A DNA stretch of 13,545 nt from Clostridia bacterium (GCA_026418215.1 JAOABT010000638.1:1-13545), one strand, 5' to 3'; positions 1-6,335 are shown, counted from the first letter of the stretch. The notes: generated from the sequence alone by a model not told the origin. Translations and numbers: made by a program.

Positions 1-535
1 GACCGAGAAGGGCGCTGTTTGGCTCGATGCGGCCACGACCAGTCCCTACGATTTCTATCAGTACTGGAGAAATGTAGACGATGCTGACGTTATCAAGTGT
101 TTGAAGCTCTTAACCTTTGTGCCCATGGACCAGGTCAATGAAATGGCGACGTGGCAGGATGCACGCATTAATGATGCTAAGAAGGTTCTGGCCTTCGAGC
201 TTACCAAGATTGTCCATGGCGAGGAAGAAGCCATAAAGGCAAAGAGCGCTGCCGATGCTCTTTTTGGGCAGGGTACCTCCTCTGAAAACATGCCTACTGT
301 AGCCCTTTCCAAAACCGAAATAGGCGATGGGCTCAATATTCTAGATATTCTCATGAAGACAGGCCTTATACCGTCAAAGGGCGAGGGCAAGCGACTTATC
401 CAGCAGGGCGGTCTTTCTGTCAACAACGAGAAGATCGATTCCTTTGACAGACAGATCACAATGGCTGACGTTAAGGATAATGAGATGATTATCCGAAAGG
501 GTAAAAAATCCTATCACCGCATCGTTGTAGAATAA
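1..535 (+). CDS. tyrS: Tyrosyl-tRNA synthetase, C-terminal part (5' end outside window)
   Basis: This gene charges tRNA-Tyr with tyrosine in the cytoplasm. The reading frame is open from base 2 and ends with TAA at 533-535, so only about the last 177 residues are present. The catalytic Rossmann fold lies upstream of the window. The first visible residues read TEKGAVWLD and SPYDFYQYWRN, the stretch that follows the KMSKS loop in bacterial TyrRS. The last ~60 residues (KGEGKRLIQQGGLSVNNEKI onward, ending KKSYHRIVVE) form the S4-like RNA-binding domain typical of the bacterial enzyme. A TTG at 101 is an internal codon, not a start, because the homology continues upstream of it. A regulator gene follows after 21 bases with no terminator between, so the two are probably co-transcribed. 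Confidence 0.95.
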   Translation, partial: TEKGAVWLDAATTSPYDFYQYWRNVDDADVIKCLKLLTFVPMDQVNEMATWQDARINDAKKVLAFELTKIVHGEEEAIKAKSAADALFGQGTSSENMPTVALSKTEIGDGLNILDILMKTGLIPSKGEGKRLIQQGGLSVNNEKIDSFDRQITMADVKDNEMIIRKGKKSYHRIVVE

Positions 536-556
536 GCTGAAGAGATGGGGTAAACC

Positions 557-1015
557 ATGGAGATCAAGGTTGGCGAGATTATTAAGGCTAAGCGGGAAGA
601 ACGGGGCATGAATCTCATTGAGTTTGCCAAGAAGGTTGAGATATCCCCCGGCTACCTGTCCCAGATAGAAAATGGGCGCAAGACTAATCCAAGACTCGAT
701 ATCCTGCTGAAAATCATACACGAGCTGGATATTGATATTGAGATGCTTCTGGGCCTTGAAAGCACGGAGGAGAATTATCTGTCCAGAATTCCTTCACTTT
801 TAAAGCTCACCCTGGCCAAGGAAAGGAACCTCAAAACCCTGTCCGACATGGAGGTCTTGAGAAAATTCAATGCTCTCGCTGACCGTATTCTTGAGGCAAA
901 ATATATTTTAGAGAGCAGAGAGCTCTACCAAATGTTCATGGAGGACGCCTCAGCCCAAATCGAAAATGCCCTGAAACGCTATATGGCGCTTCAACTCCTC
1001 CTGCAAAAGGATTAA
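557..1015 (+). CDS. XRE-family helix-turn-helix transcriptional regulator
   Basis: This is a 152-residue protein with an N-terminal HTH_3/XRE DNA-binding domain at about residues 6-60. The recognition region reads ISPGYLSQIENGRKTNP, a textbook XRE pattern. The rest (about 70-152) is predicted mostly helical, charged and without a domain I recognise; it could be a dimerisation or ligand-sensing segment. The start at 557 has a weak GGGG ribosome binding site (548-551) with a short spacer. The gene lies 21 bases after tyrS, so it probably shares that transcript, and it is followed by a long hairpin terminator. A role in controlling tyrS is possible but not shown. The domain call is sure; target and signal are unknown. 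Confidence 0.85.
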   Translation: MEIKVGEIIKAKREERGMNLIEFAKKVEISPGYLSQIENGRKTNPRLDILLKIIHELDIDIEMLLGLESTEENYLSRIPSLLKLTLAKERNLKTLSDMEVLRKFNALADRILEAKYILESRELYQMFMEDASAQIENALKRYMALQLLLQKD

Positions 1016-1043
1016 TTGTATAACAAGCCCGTTTTCTCCGTAT

Positions 1044-1061
1044 GCTAAGGAAAGCCTTAGC
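1044..1061 (+). repeat. Short perfect hairpin downstream of the XRE regulator
   Basis: GCTAAGG (1044-1050) pairs perfectly with CCTTAGC (1055-1061) across a four-base AAAG loop. No T-run follows, so it is not a classical terminator. It sits between the regulator stop codon and the large terminator hairpin. It could be an mRNA 3' structure or an operator; nothing in the sequence decides. Confidence 0.5.
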
Positions 1062-1080
1062 CACGTTGACCGATGGAATA

Positions 1081-1169
1081 AACCGCACTTTCTGCCGCGC
1101 TCTTATTCAACCAGATAACAGATGTCATCTGTATCATGGCTGAGGCGCAGGCAAAGGGGCGGTTTTTTT
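1081..1169 (+). terminator. Unusually long rho-independent terminator after tyrS-XRE unit
   Basis: AACCGC (1081-1086) pairs with GCGGTT (1159-1164), followed by seven T at 1163-1169. Between these arms the strand keeps folding on itself: GCGC (1097-1100) with GCGC (1145-1148), and ACAGATG (1118-1124) with CATCTGT (1126-1132) around a single base, with small bulges between. The whole forms one nearly continuous hairpin of about 84 bases. It should stop transcription from tyrS and the regulator before the sigma factor gene. Confidence 0.75.
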
Positions 1170-1199
1170 ATTGCTTCCAGTATATACCGTGAAATAAAG

Positions 1200-1226
1200 T
1201 GAACGGTTTTGTCGCTCCCAGTCGTA
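1200..1226 (+). promoter_or_regulatory. Candidate ECF-sigma autoregulatory promoter
   Basis: TGAAC (1200-1204) and CGTA (1223-1226) are separated by 18 bases. They resemble the AAC / CGT elements recognised by ECF sigma factors such as SigW. A transcript would start near 1233, just ahead of the G-rich ribosome binding site (1239-1244) of the ECF gene. That position is what an autoregulated sigma operon would show. The -35 is one base short of the SigW consensus and the spacing is slightly long, so this is a candidate only. Confidence 0.45.
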
Positions 1227-1252
1227 TTTAGGGCAGAAGGGGGGAAAACAGA

Positions 1253-1741
1253 GTGAACCGACTGATCAGTCCCAGCAGCGATGCTGTTTCCCAAGCCGTC
1301 GATAAGTACTCCGACATGATTTACAGAATCTGTCTGATGTACCTTAAAAACAAAGCAGATGTCGAGGATGTGTTTCAAGAAGTTTTTCTGAAGTTCATGC
1401 TTCAGAAAGAACCTTTTGAAAGCGAGGAACATGAGAAGGCCTGGCTCTGCCGGGTGGCCTTCAACAAATGCAAGGACCTATGCAAGAGCTTTTGGCGCTC
1501 AAGGGTTTCGAGTATTGAAGAAATGGAGATACCTGATGAAACCCCGGATGAGAGGGAGCTTTTACGAACTGTGTCAGCTCTGCCTGACAAATACAAACAG
1601 GTGATCTACCTGTACTATTATGAAGGCTATGCGGTTCCTCAAATTTCATCCCTCATTAAGAAAAACGAAAACACAGTATATACCCTTTTAAGGCGTGCAA
1701 AAACACTTTTGAAGGATAGGCTGGAGGAGGAGTCAGAATGA
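1253..1741 (+). CDS. ECF-type RNA polymerase sigma factor (sigma-70 family)
   Basis: This 162-residue sigma factor has only the two domains typical of the ECF group. Region 2 is at about residues 16-50 (YSDMIYRICLMYLKN followed by the acidic DVEDVFQEVF motif that binds the polymerase clamp). Region 4 is at about 108-157 (LPDKYKQVIYLYYYEGY, then the recognition helix NENTVYTLLRRAK). The linker is short and there is no region 1 or 3, which rules out a primary or SigI-type factor. The start is GTG at 1253, preceded by a run of G at 1239-1244. The stop codon overlaps the ATG of the next gene (ATGA, 1738-1741), so the pair is translationally coupled. It presumably directs polymerase to a small regulon, held inactive by the downstream membrane protein until a signal arrives. 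The regulon is unknown. Confidence 0.92.
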   Translation: MNRLISPSSDAVSQAVDKYSDMIYRICLMYLKNKADVEDVFQEVFLKFMLQKEPFESEEHEKAWLCRVAFNKCKDLCKSFWRSRVSSIEEMEIPDETPDERELLRTVSALPDKYKQVIYLYYYEGYAVPQISSLIKKNENTVYTLLRRAKTLLKDRLEEESE

Positions 1742-2886
1742 ATCAGCTTAAGAAAATTATGAGCCGTGCTAAGGCGGATGAGGCCTTAAAGGAAAGCACC
1801 AAGGCCTATCTGAAGGATGCACTCTTAAATCAGGGCCGAAAACAGCCCGCTTACACGAGAATTTGGAAGGAGAATGTACAAATGAAAAAATGGCTGGTTG
1901 CAGCTTGTGCTTTGATTGTTATCGTATTGACATCGGGAGGTGCCTATGCCTTTTACAACACCCCTGTCAATTATGTAAGCGTGGATATCAACCCGAGCAT
2001 TGAGCTCGGTATCAATGCCTTTAACAAGGTTGTTTCTGCGGAAGGTGTCAACGAGGATGGACAGACCGTTTTGGCCGACCAAAGCGTTCTTAACCTGAAC
2101 GTACAGGATGCAGTCAATAAAATTGTTCAATCAGCTGCGGACAAGAATTTTATTGCTCAGGATGGGTCAACGGTTGTAGCGGTTACCGCCGAATCCAAGA
2201 ATACCGACCAGGCAACGAAGCTTCAGAATGAGAGTGCCAAGGGTATCGACGAAGCCATGAGCGCCAAAAAAGCTGCGGCTATTGTCTACAAGGATTGCTC
2301 AGACCCCGCATTAAGAGCGGAAGCAAAAGCACTGGGTCTTTCTCCCGGCAAATATAAGCTCATCAAGATGCTTCAGGCTCTTGATCCTTCGATCACAGTC
2401 GACCAATACAAGGATGCAAAGGTTTCCGATATGGTGCTCAAGGCCAATGAGCTCGCACAGGCTGCCGGAATTAGTACTAAACAATTCGAGAATGTAAAAG
2501 ACGCTGCCGAGAAGGTTAAGGCTATGAGAGACGGCGATGAGGAAGAGCTTGATAAGGCCGATGACAGTAATGCCACACAGATTACAAATGAAGAAGACCA
2601 GGATCAGCAGAAGCTTGACGAGCAAAAGCCCGATAATCAGAAGCAAAACAACGGTAAGCATAACGGACAGAACAAGCAGAAGGGCAATAACGGGAAAAAG
2701 CTTGATGAACAAAAGAACGAAGATGAAAACAATAATGATGAGCAAGATCACAACCAGCAGACGATCACACAGAAGCAGGATGAATCTCAGCTCCAGAATG
2801 CTGATGACCGCCATGAAGAGGATTCTGACAAGGATGACGATGGCGGAGCTAATCAGGGAAGCCAGGATGACGAGCACGACGATTAA
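1738..2886 (+). CDS. Membrane anti-sigma factor with RsgI-like extracytoplasmic domain and hydrophilic tail
   Basis: The protein has 382 residues. Residues 1-49 are cytoplasmic, basic and helical, and are the likely sigma-binding part. One membrane segment lies at about 52-72 (WLVAACALIVIVLTSGGAYAF). Outside the membrane, residues 75-115 carry VSVDINPSIELGINAFNKVV and the following GVNEDG, the signature of the RsgI-like domain of anti-sigma factors. In clostridial RsgI an Asn-Pro bond in this domain is reported to self-cleave as the first step of signalling; here the matching bond would be N85-P86 (inference from the family). Residues 125-265 look alpha-helical. From about 266 to the end the chain is low-complexity, rich in D, E, Q, N and K, with KLDEQK occurring at 292 and 321, and has no recognisable carbohydrate-binding domain. 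Pairing with an ECF factor rather than SigI is unusual. The start overlaps the sigma stop. Confidence 0.82.
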   Translation: MNQLKKIMSRAKADEALKESTKAYLKDALLNQGRKQPAYTRIWKENVQMKKWLVAACALIVIVLTSGGAYAFYNTPVNYVSVDINPSIELGINAFNKVVSAEGVNEDGQTVLADQSVLNLNVQDAVNKIVQSAADKNFIAQDGSTVVAVTAESKNTDQATKLQNESAKGIDEAMSAKKAAAIVYKDCSDPALRAEAKALGLSPGKYKLIKMLQALDPSITVDQYKDAKVSDMVLKANELAQAAGISTKQFENVKDAAEKVKAMRDGDEEELDKADDSNATQITNEEDQDQQKLDEQKPDNQKQNNGKHNGQNKQKGNNGKKLDEQKNEDENNNDEQDHNQQTITQKQDESQLQNADDRHEEDSDKDDDGGANQGSQDDEHDD

Positions 2887-2917
2887 TAATTGATTCAGAA
2901 AGCTTAAAGAGCATAAA

Positions 2918-2955
2918 CAAGCCCGGAATGCATGAGCGCTTCGGGCTTGCTTTTT
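2918..2955 (+). terminator. Rho-independent terminator of the sigma/anti-sigma operon
   Basis: CAAGCCCG (2918-2925) pairs perfectly with CGGGCTTG (2942-2949), followed by five T (2951-2955). It lies 32 bases after the anti-sigma stop codon. Confidence 0.85.
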
Positions 2956-3068
2956 GTTACTGTGTATGATGGCTTTTCATCTTGCTTTGAGGCTGCATAG
3001 AATCTGGTTGGGATGAAACCCAAGTGGCATTAAAAGGGGTTTACCTTATGAAGCAAAAGTTATTCGAT

Positions 3069-3096
3069 AGACCATTATGGGATACATAAACGGTCT
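3069..3096 (-). terminator. Weak hairpin after the 5'-nucleotidase gene
   Basis: AGACC (3069-3073) pairs with GGTCT (3092-3096), and inside it TTATG (3075-3079) pairs with CATAA (3085-3089) around a five-base loop. It lies directly past the stop codon of the minus-strand nucleotidase gene. There is no clean T-run on the minus strand, so termination efficiency is doubtful. Confidence 0.4.
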
Positions 3097-3099
3097 TTA

Positions 3100-4752
3100 T
3101 TACCACGCAGGAATCAGCAGTGCCTTACCGGCGTAGATAAGGTCTGGGTTTTCAAGATTATTGATCTTTGCAAGCTCGATCCAGCTGTGCCCTGTCTTTC
3201 GGGCGATTTTCCAAAGGGCGTCACCCTTCTGTATGGTGTAGGTGGTATATTTAATGCTTTCGGGATGGGCGGTGATATAGGCGATAAGGGCCTCATCCAG
3301 GGCCTGGTATTCATTGACCAGCGGCAGGTCCTTGAAGGCATAGCCATCGCCGCCGCTTGCCATGAAATCATTGGTTGCAACGGTGTATTCCTTATTAAGA
3401 TCAAGCTTGACACCCTTGATCCAAACCTTGGTCACACGTTGCCCTTCGGGCTTTGATGCATCAAAAAGATATTCAATATTGGCGACCTGGGGGAAGGCCC
3501 CGTTGGTTTCCGGATACTTCGAAAGCCCATGCTCCAAGGCTGCCAGAATATCCGAGCCCCTCATTTTCTTTGTCACGATATAGTTTCCGAAGGGAAGGAC
3601 CGTGATGACATCTCCACGGGTGATATTCCCGGCTTGAATGCTTGCTCTGATGCCTCCGCCATTGGTTATGGCGGCATCGGCACCGGTCAGGGCAACCATG
3701 GCCTTGGTAATGAGGCAGGACAAATTGGTGGGGGAGGTGCGAACGTTGGCCCTCTCTCCATCAAGAACAATGTTGCTCTTAGCAATAACTTCTGAGAGTA
3801 TGGCCTTTTGGGATTCAGCATAGCCGTTGATCACTGCCGAAACCTTTTCGTCGGGGGTCAGCTCTGCCGCCTGCTCCTTTGTATACAGGGAAGCCTTAAC
3901 GCTTTCAAGCTTTTTGTCTGGACCGAAGGTTAAAGCAACTGTACCGACATTCTTAAGGTAATCGCCTGTCTGTACAATCAGCGTATTGCCGATCTTAAGA
4001 GGATCAGTCAAGGTCGTATGGCTATGGCCGTCTATAATGAGATCAATGCCGCTGACCTTCTCGGCTACCATTTTGCTGGTGATATCGCTTGAGGCATCCA
4101 AGCCAAGGTGGGAAACACAGACGATAACGTCTGCCTTGCCCTTTAAGGCTTCAACCATGGCTTTTGCTTCTGCTATGGGGTCTGTAAAGCTTAAACCGGT
4201 CACATTGTTAGGATTGGTTTTATAGACTGTTTCCGGTGTTGAAAGCCCAAAAAATGCGAATTTTATACCTTCGCGTTCAATGATGACATAAGGATCAAGG
4301 AAATTCTTGCCGTCACCCTTCTTAACATTGGAGGAGATCACTTTGAATGTAGCCTTGGAAGCCAGTTCAAGCAAACGATCCTGACCATAATTAAAATCAT
4401 GGTTGCCCGGCGTCATGACCTCATAGCCGACCTGATTCATAATCTTGACAATGCTCTCACCGCGCTCCAGGGTTGCAAGGGTTTGTCCGTGGAAAGCATC
4501 GCCGGCGTCCACCAAAATGGGCCGAATTCCCGACTCCGAGGTGATATTGGCTGCTAATGCTGCGACCTTGCCGTAGCCCATGCCTGCATTCTTTTCCTCA
4601 AGCACTCTTGCATGCACGTCGGTTGTATGGATAATCGTGATGGTTTTATTTGCATCAACCTGCGGCTGTGTGCCTGTCTGTTCACCAAAAGCTGCAACCG
4701 AAAGAAGGAGAGAGAAAATGAGAATGAAGGACAATAAGCGAAGTTTCATCAT
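3100..4752 (-). CDS. Secreted 5'-nucleotidase family phosphoesterase with C-terminal LysM domain
   Basis: This 550-residue exported protein probably removes phosphate from nucleotides or related phosphoesters outside the cell. A signal peptide spans about residues 1-23 (MKLRLLSFILIFSLLLSVAAFG). The calcineurin-type metallophosphatase domain follows at about 37-280, with metal-binding motifs TTDVHAR (D45, H47), DAGDAFHGQ (D85), GNHDF (N117, H118) and DGHSHT. The 5_nucleotid_C domain (about 310-490) shows NGGGIRASI and the typical PFGNYIV strand. The last ~46 residues form a LysM domain (YTIQKGDALWKIARKTG to the end), which binds peptidoglycan, so the enzyme is likely held at the wall. Two ATG codons are adjacent (4752 and 4749). 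AGGAGG at 4757-4762 is 4 bases from the first and 7 from the second, so the second may be the true start. Substrate (UDP-sugar, AMP or cyclic nucleotide) cannot be decided. Confidence 0.9.
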   Translation of the reverse strand: MMKLRLLSFILIFSLLLSVAAFGEQTGTQPQVDANKTITIIHTTDVHARVLEEKNAGMGYGKVAALAANITSESGIRPILVDAGDAFHGQTLATLERGESIVKIMNQVGYEVMTPGNHDFNYGQDRLLELASKATFKVISSNVKKGDGKNFLDPYVIIEREGIKFAFFGLSTPETVYKTNPNNVTGLSFTDPIAEAKAMVEALKGKADVIVCVSHLGLDASSDITSKMVAEKVSGIDLIIDGHSHTTLTDPLKIGNTLIVQTGDYLKNVGTVALTFGPDKKLESVKASLYTKEQAAELTPDEKVSAVINGYAESQKAILSEVIAKSNIVLDGERANVRTSPTNLSCLITKAMVALTGADAAITNGGGIRASIQAGNITRGDVITVLPFGNYIVTKKMRGSDILAALEHGLSKYPETNGAFPQVANIEYLFDASKPEGQRVTKVWIKGVKLDLNKEYTVATNDFMASGGDGYAFKDLPLVNEYQALDEALIAYITAHPESIKYTTYTIQKGDALWKIARKTGHSWIELAKINNLENPDLIYAGKALLIPAW

Positions 4753-4787
4753 GCTTCCTCCTTAATATGGTTAGTAGTAGCGCTTTT

Positions 4788-4816
4788 ATTATACTTTTCA
4801 AACCCATTAATATCAA
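4788..4816 (-). promoter_or_regulatory. Sigma-A promoter for the 5'-nucleotidase gene
   Basis: On the minus strand TTGATA (4816-4811) and a perfect TATAAT (4793-4788) are separated by 17 bases. The expected transcript begins near 4781, about 30 bases ahead of the start codon, leaving room for the AGGAGG ribosome binding site. Confidence 0.75.
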
Positions 4817-4840
4817 ATCTTAGCGGCAAGTAGGATCCAA

Positions 4841-4878
4841 AAGGCTGTCAGGCTGTTTAATAATCAGCAATATGCCTT
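4841..4878 (-). terminator. Possible weak terminator after the alpha/beta hydrolase gene
   Basis: AAGGC and GCCTT at the two edges pair, with GCTG/CAGC pairing inside across unpaired bases. On the minus strand it is followed only by a short TTT. It lies just past the hydrolase stop codon at 4888. The interrupted stem makes this uncertain; readthrough into the nucleotidase gene is possible. Confidence 0.3.
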
Positions 4879-4887
4879 GGGAAATGC

Positions 4888-5802
4888 TTAACATCCGTAC
4901 TTTTGGAGGAAGGCGGAAATGACTTCCCTATATTTGTCCTTATCCTGGCTGAAGCTCCCTGCATGACCTGCGCCTTGCACGATATACCTTTCCTTTATGC
5001 CTTTTTTGGCTGTATATAAATCTTCGACCATGGAAGTAGGAGTAAAATGGTCCTCAGCCCCGTGGATAAAAAGAATGGGTACGTCCTGAAGCATTTTGGA
5101 TTTTTCGAGCTCTGCAGCAGGAGAGATCTCTTCAAAACGGAAGCCGCCACGCAGCTTGCAGATAAGGCTGGCGATGGGGATAAAGGGGTATTTGGGAAGC
5201 TTATACTTCCGCCAAATCTGATAAGAAAGCTCCTTGGTAAGGTCCGAATAGCCGCAGTCCTCAATAATAAATTGAATGCCCGGCTCATCAGCAGCATAGA
5301 GAAGAGCAGTGGAGGCTCCCATGGATTCACCATGGAGACCAATTTTAACGTTACTTCCCCATTCTTCCTCAACAAATTGGACGACAACCTTCAGATCCAT
5401 CTTTTCACGATAGCCCATGGTTGTAAGGTCCCCGCCGCTTCGACCGCAATTGCCGTGATCATAGAGTACAACATTATAGCCCAGGTCATAAAAAATCTTG
5501 GAATACTTGATGCTTCCAACAAGGTTGTAGGAATAGCCGTGAACCAAGATAACCGTCTTGTCGGTCTCTAAAGGGTTTTTTACAAGCTGCACATAGAGGT
5601 CATAGCCATAGGGAGACTTCACAAAGACTTCCTGTTTAGAGAGGCTGTTATACCAGGTGCGTGAGATATTCCCTTTCTCTTCCTCACCCTGAATACAGTC
5701 TTCCATAAAGATTCTATTAACATGTAAAAGCGTTGTAACAAGATTGTTGGAGATGAGTAGGATAACGGCAGAAAGAATAAGGAGAATTAACAAAAACCAC
5801 AT
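4888..5802 (-). CDS. Membrane-anchored alpha/beta hydrolase
   Basis: This is a 304-residue serine hydrolase of unknown substrate. Residues 2-19 are a single hydrophobic segment (MWFLLILLILSAVILLISNN) that should act as a signal anchor, placing the catalytic domain outside the membrane. The fold is clear: the oxyanion strand VILVHGY (H88-G89), then YDHGNCGRSGG, the nucleophile elbow GESMG with S160, the acid D251 in FIHGAEDHFTP, and H280 in GAGHAGS. Together these give a complete Ser-Asp-His triad. The layout resembles the YqkD-like group of Bacillota hydrolases (esterase or peptidase-like), but I cannot assign a reaction. The start ATG at 5802 has a modest GGA-type binding site; the three tandem ATGs just upstream are in another frame. 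It is a one-gene unit with its own promoter. Confidence 0.87.
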   Translation of the reverse strand: MWFLLILLILSAVILLISNNLVTTLLHVNRIFMEDCIQGEEEKGNISRTWYNSLSKQEVFVKSPYGYDLYVQLVKNPLETDKTVILVHGYSYNLVGSIKYSKIFYDLGYNVVLYDHGNCGRSGGDLTTMGYREKMDLKVVVQFVEEEWGSNVKIGLHGESMGASTALLYAADEPGIQFIIEDCGYSDLTKELSYQIWRKYKLPKYPFIPIASLICKLRGGFRFEEISPAAELEKSKMLQDVPILFIHGAEDHFTPTSMVEDLYTAKKGIKERYIVQGAGHAGSFSQDKDKYREVISAFLQKYGC

Positions 5803-5856
5803 TATTCATCATCATCCTTATTTAATATCAGGAGGCTGCCAATGAGCTCCCTATAC

Positions 5857-5885
5857 ATTATAAGATATTGCATAGGTGCTGTAAA
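5857..5885 (-). promoter_or_regulatory. Sigma-A promoter for the alpha/beta hydrolase gene
   Basis: On the minus strand TTTACA (5885-5880) and a perfect TATAAT (5862-5857) are separated by 17 bases. Transcription would start near 5850 and give a leader of about 48 bases. It diverges from the tRNA promoter. Confidence 0.72.
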
Positions 5886-5934
5886 ATGAAGGAATATCGT
5901 TGGGAAAAGATTTGGAAGGAATGCTTTTAGCCTC

Positions 5935-5963
5935 TTGACCTCATTAGCTTCTGCCAGTATAAT
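5935..5963 (+). promoter_or_regulatory. Strong sigma-A promoter for the tRNA pair
   Basis: TTGACC (5935-5940), 17 bases, TATAAT (5958-5963): eleven of twelve consensus bases with ideal spacing. The start site would be near 5970, some 26 bases before the first tRNA, as expected for a stable-RNA unit. Confidence 0.85.
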
Positions 5964-5995
5964 ATATTATGCGCTTTTAAACGTGCATCTGATAT

Positions 5996-6071
5996 TCCTC
6001 AATAGCTCAGTCGGTAGAGCATGCGGCTGTTAACCGCAGGGTCGTTGGTTCGAGTCCAACTTGAGGAGCCA
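5996..6071 (+). tRNA. tRNA-Asn (GTT anticodon)
   Basis: All arms close. The acceptor TCCTCAA (5996-6002) pairs with TTGAGGA (6061-6067). The anticodon stem TGCGG/CCGCA encloses CTGTTAA with GTT at 6029-6031. The T-arm carries GGTTCGAGTCC. The discriminator is G6068 and CCA is encoded (6069-6071). It is the first gene of a two-tRNA unit. Confidence 0.95.
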
Positions 6072-6074
6072 CTG

Positions 6075-6151
6075 GGGCCTTTAGCTCAGTTGGTCAGAGC
6101 TACCGGCTCATAACCGGTTGGTCCGGGGTTCGAGTCCCTGAAGGCCCACCA
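6075..6151 (+). tRNA. tRNA with CAT anticodon (Ile2 favoured, or elongator Met)
   Basis: The acceptor GGGCCTT (6075-6081) pairs with AAGGCCC (6141-6147), discriminator A6148, encoded CCA 6149-6151. The anticodon stem ACCGG/CCGGT encloses CTCATAA with CAT at 6109-6111. The T-stem contains one G-U pair. The CAT anticodon fits elongator Met or the lysidine-modified Ile2 tRNA. It is not the initiator type because position 1-72 is G-C. The C4-G69 and C5-G68 pairs match the determinants known for TilS recognition in E. coli tRNA-Ile2, so I lean to Ile2. It begins three bases after tRNA-Asn. Confidence 0.9.
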
Positions 6152-6160
6152 ACAATAATG

Positions 6161-6202
6161 ACAGTAAAGCCCATCAGGAAACTGGTGGGCTTTACTGTTT
6201 TC
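6161..6202 (+). terminator. Strong terminator of the tRNA operon
   Basis: A 17-bp stem (6161-6177 with 6182-6198, one G-U pair) is capped by a GAAA tetraloop and followed by TTT. It starts nine bases past the second tRNA. Confidence 0.9.
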
Positions 6203-6283
6203 TGCCAATCTCACGAGCATCGTGTTTTCATGAAAAGGAGAAAAAGATACATACTAAATCGACGGGATTTTGTTGGGGGTTTG

Positions 6284-6300
6284 TTAAGGAATTTTTAAGA
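6284..6300 (+). promoter_or_regulatory. Upstream pair of TTAAG(G/A) direct repeats (PhoP-box-like)
   Basis: TTAAGG (6284-6289) and TTAAGA (6295-6300) repeat at exactly 11 bp, the period of PhoP binding sites in Bacillus. The pair lies about 110 bp above the promoter-proximal pair. It could be a distal regulator site, but the evidence is the pattern only. Confidence 0.35.
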
Positions 6301-6312
6301 AAACCTGCCTTC

Positions 6313-6335
6313 AATTCCTTCGTGACCAAGGAATT
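6313..6335 (+). repeat. Perfect 8-bp inverted repeat, possible operator
   Basis: AATTCCTT (6313-6320) and AAGGAATT (6328-6335) flank the seven bases CGTGACC. The same AAGGAATT also occurs at 6286-6293, inside the upstream direct repeats. There is no T-run, so a protein-binding site is more likely than a terminator. Confidence 0.45.

Noticed and set aside
1044..1080. Fragment similar to part of a c-di-GMP-I (GEMM) riboswitch (AAAGCC then GACCGATGG)
   Set aside because: The rest of the conserved core, including the upstream helices and the tetraloop receptor, is missing, and a simple hairpin explains the bases.
1103..1432. 109-residue minus-strand open frame across the terminator and sigma gene start
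   Set aside because: It spans a strong hairpin and antisense coding sequence, with no ribosome binding site.
2311..2877. 188-residue minus-strand open frame rich in Leu, Ile and Val opposite the anti-sigma gene
   Set aside because: It is the mirror of the Q/N/D/K-rich coding region, whose codons read as hydrophobic residues on the other strand. It has no ribosome binding site or family resemblance.
3048..3089. Tiny 13-codon open frame beginning ATGAAGCAAAAG, preceded by AAGGGG
   Set aside because: It is too short to support, overlaps the hairpin after the nucleotidase gene, and has no promoter.
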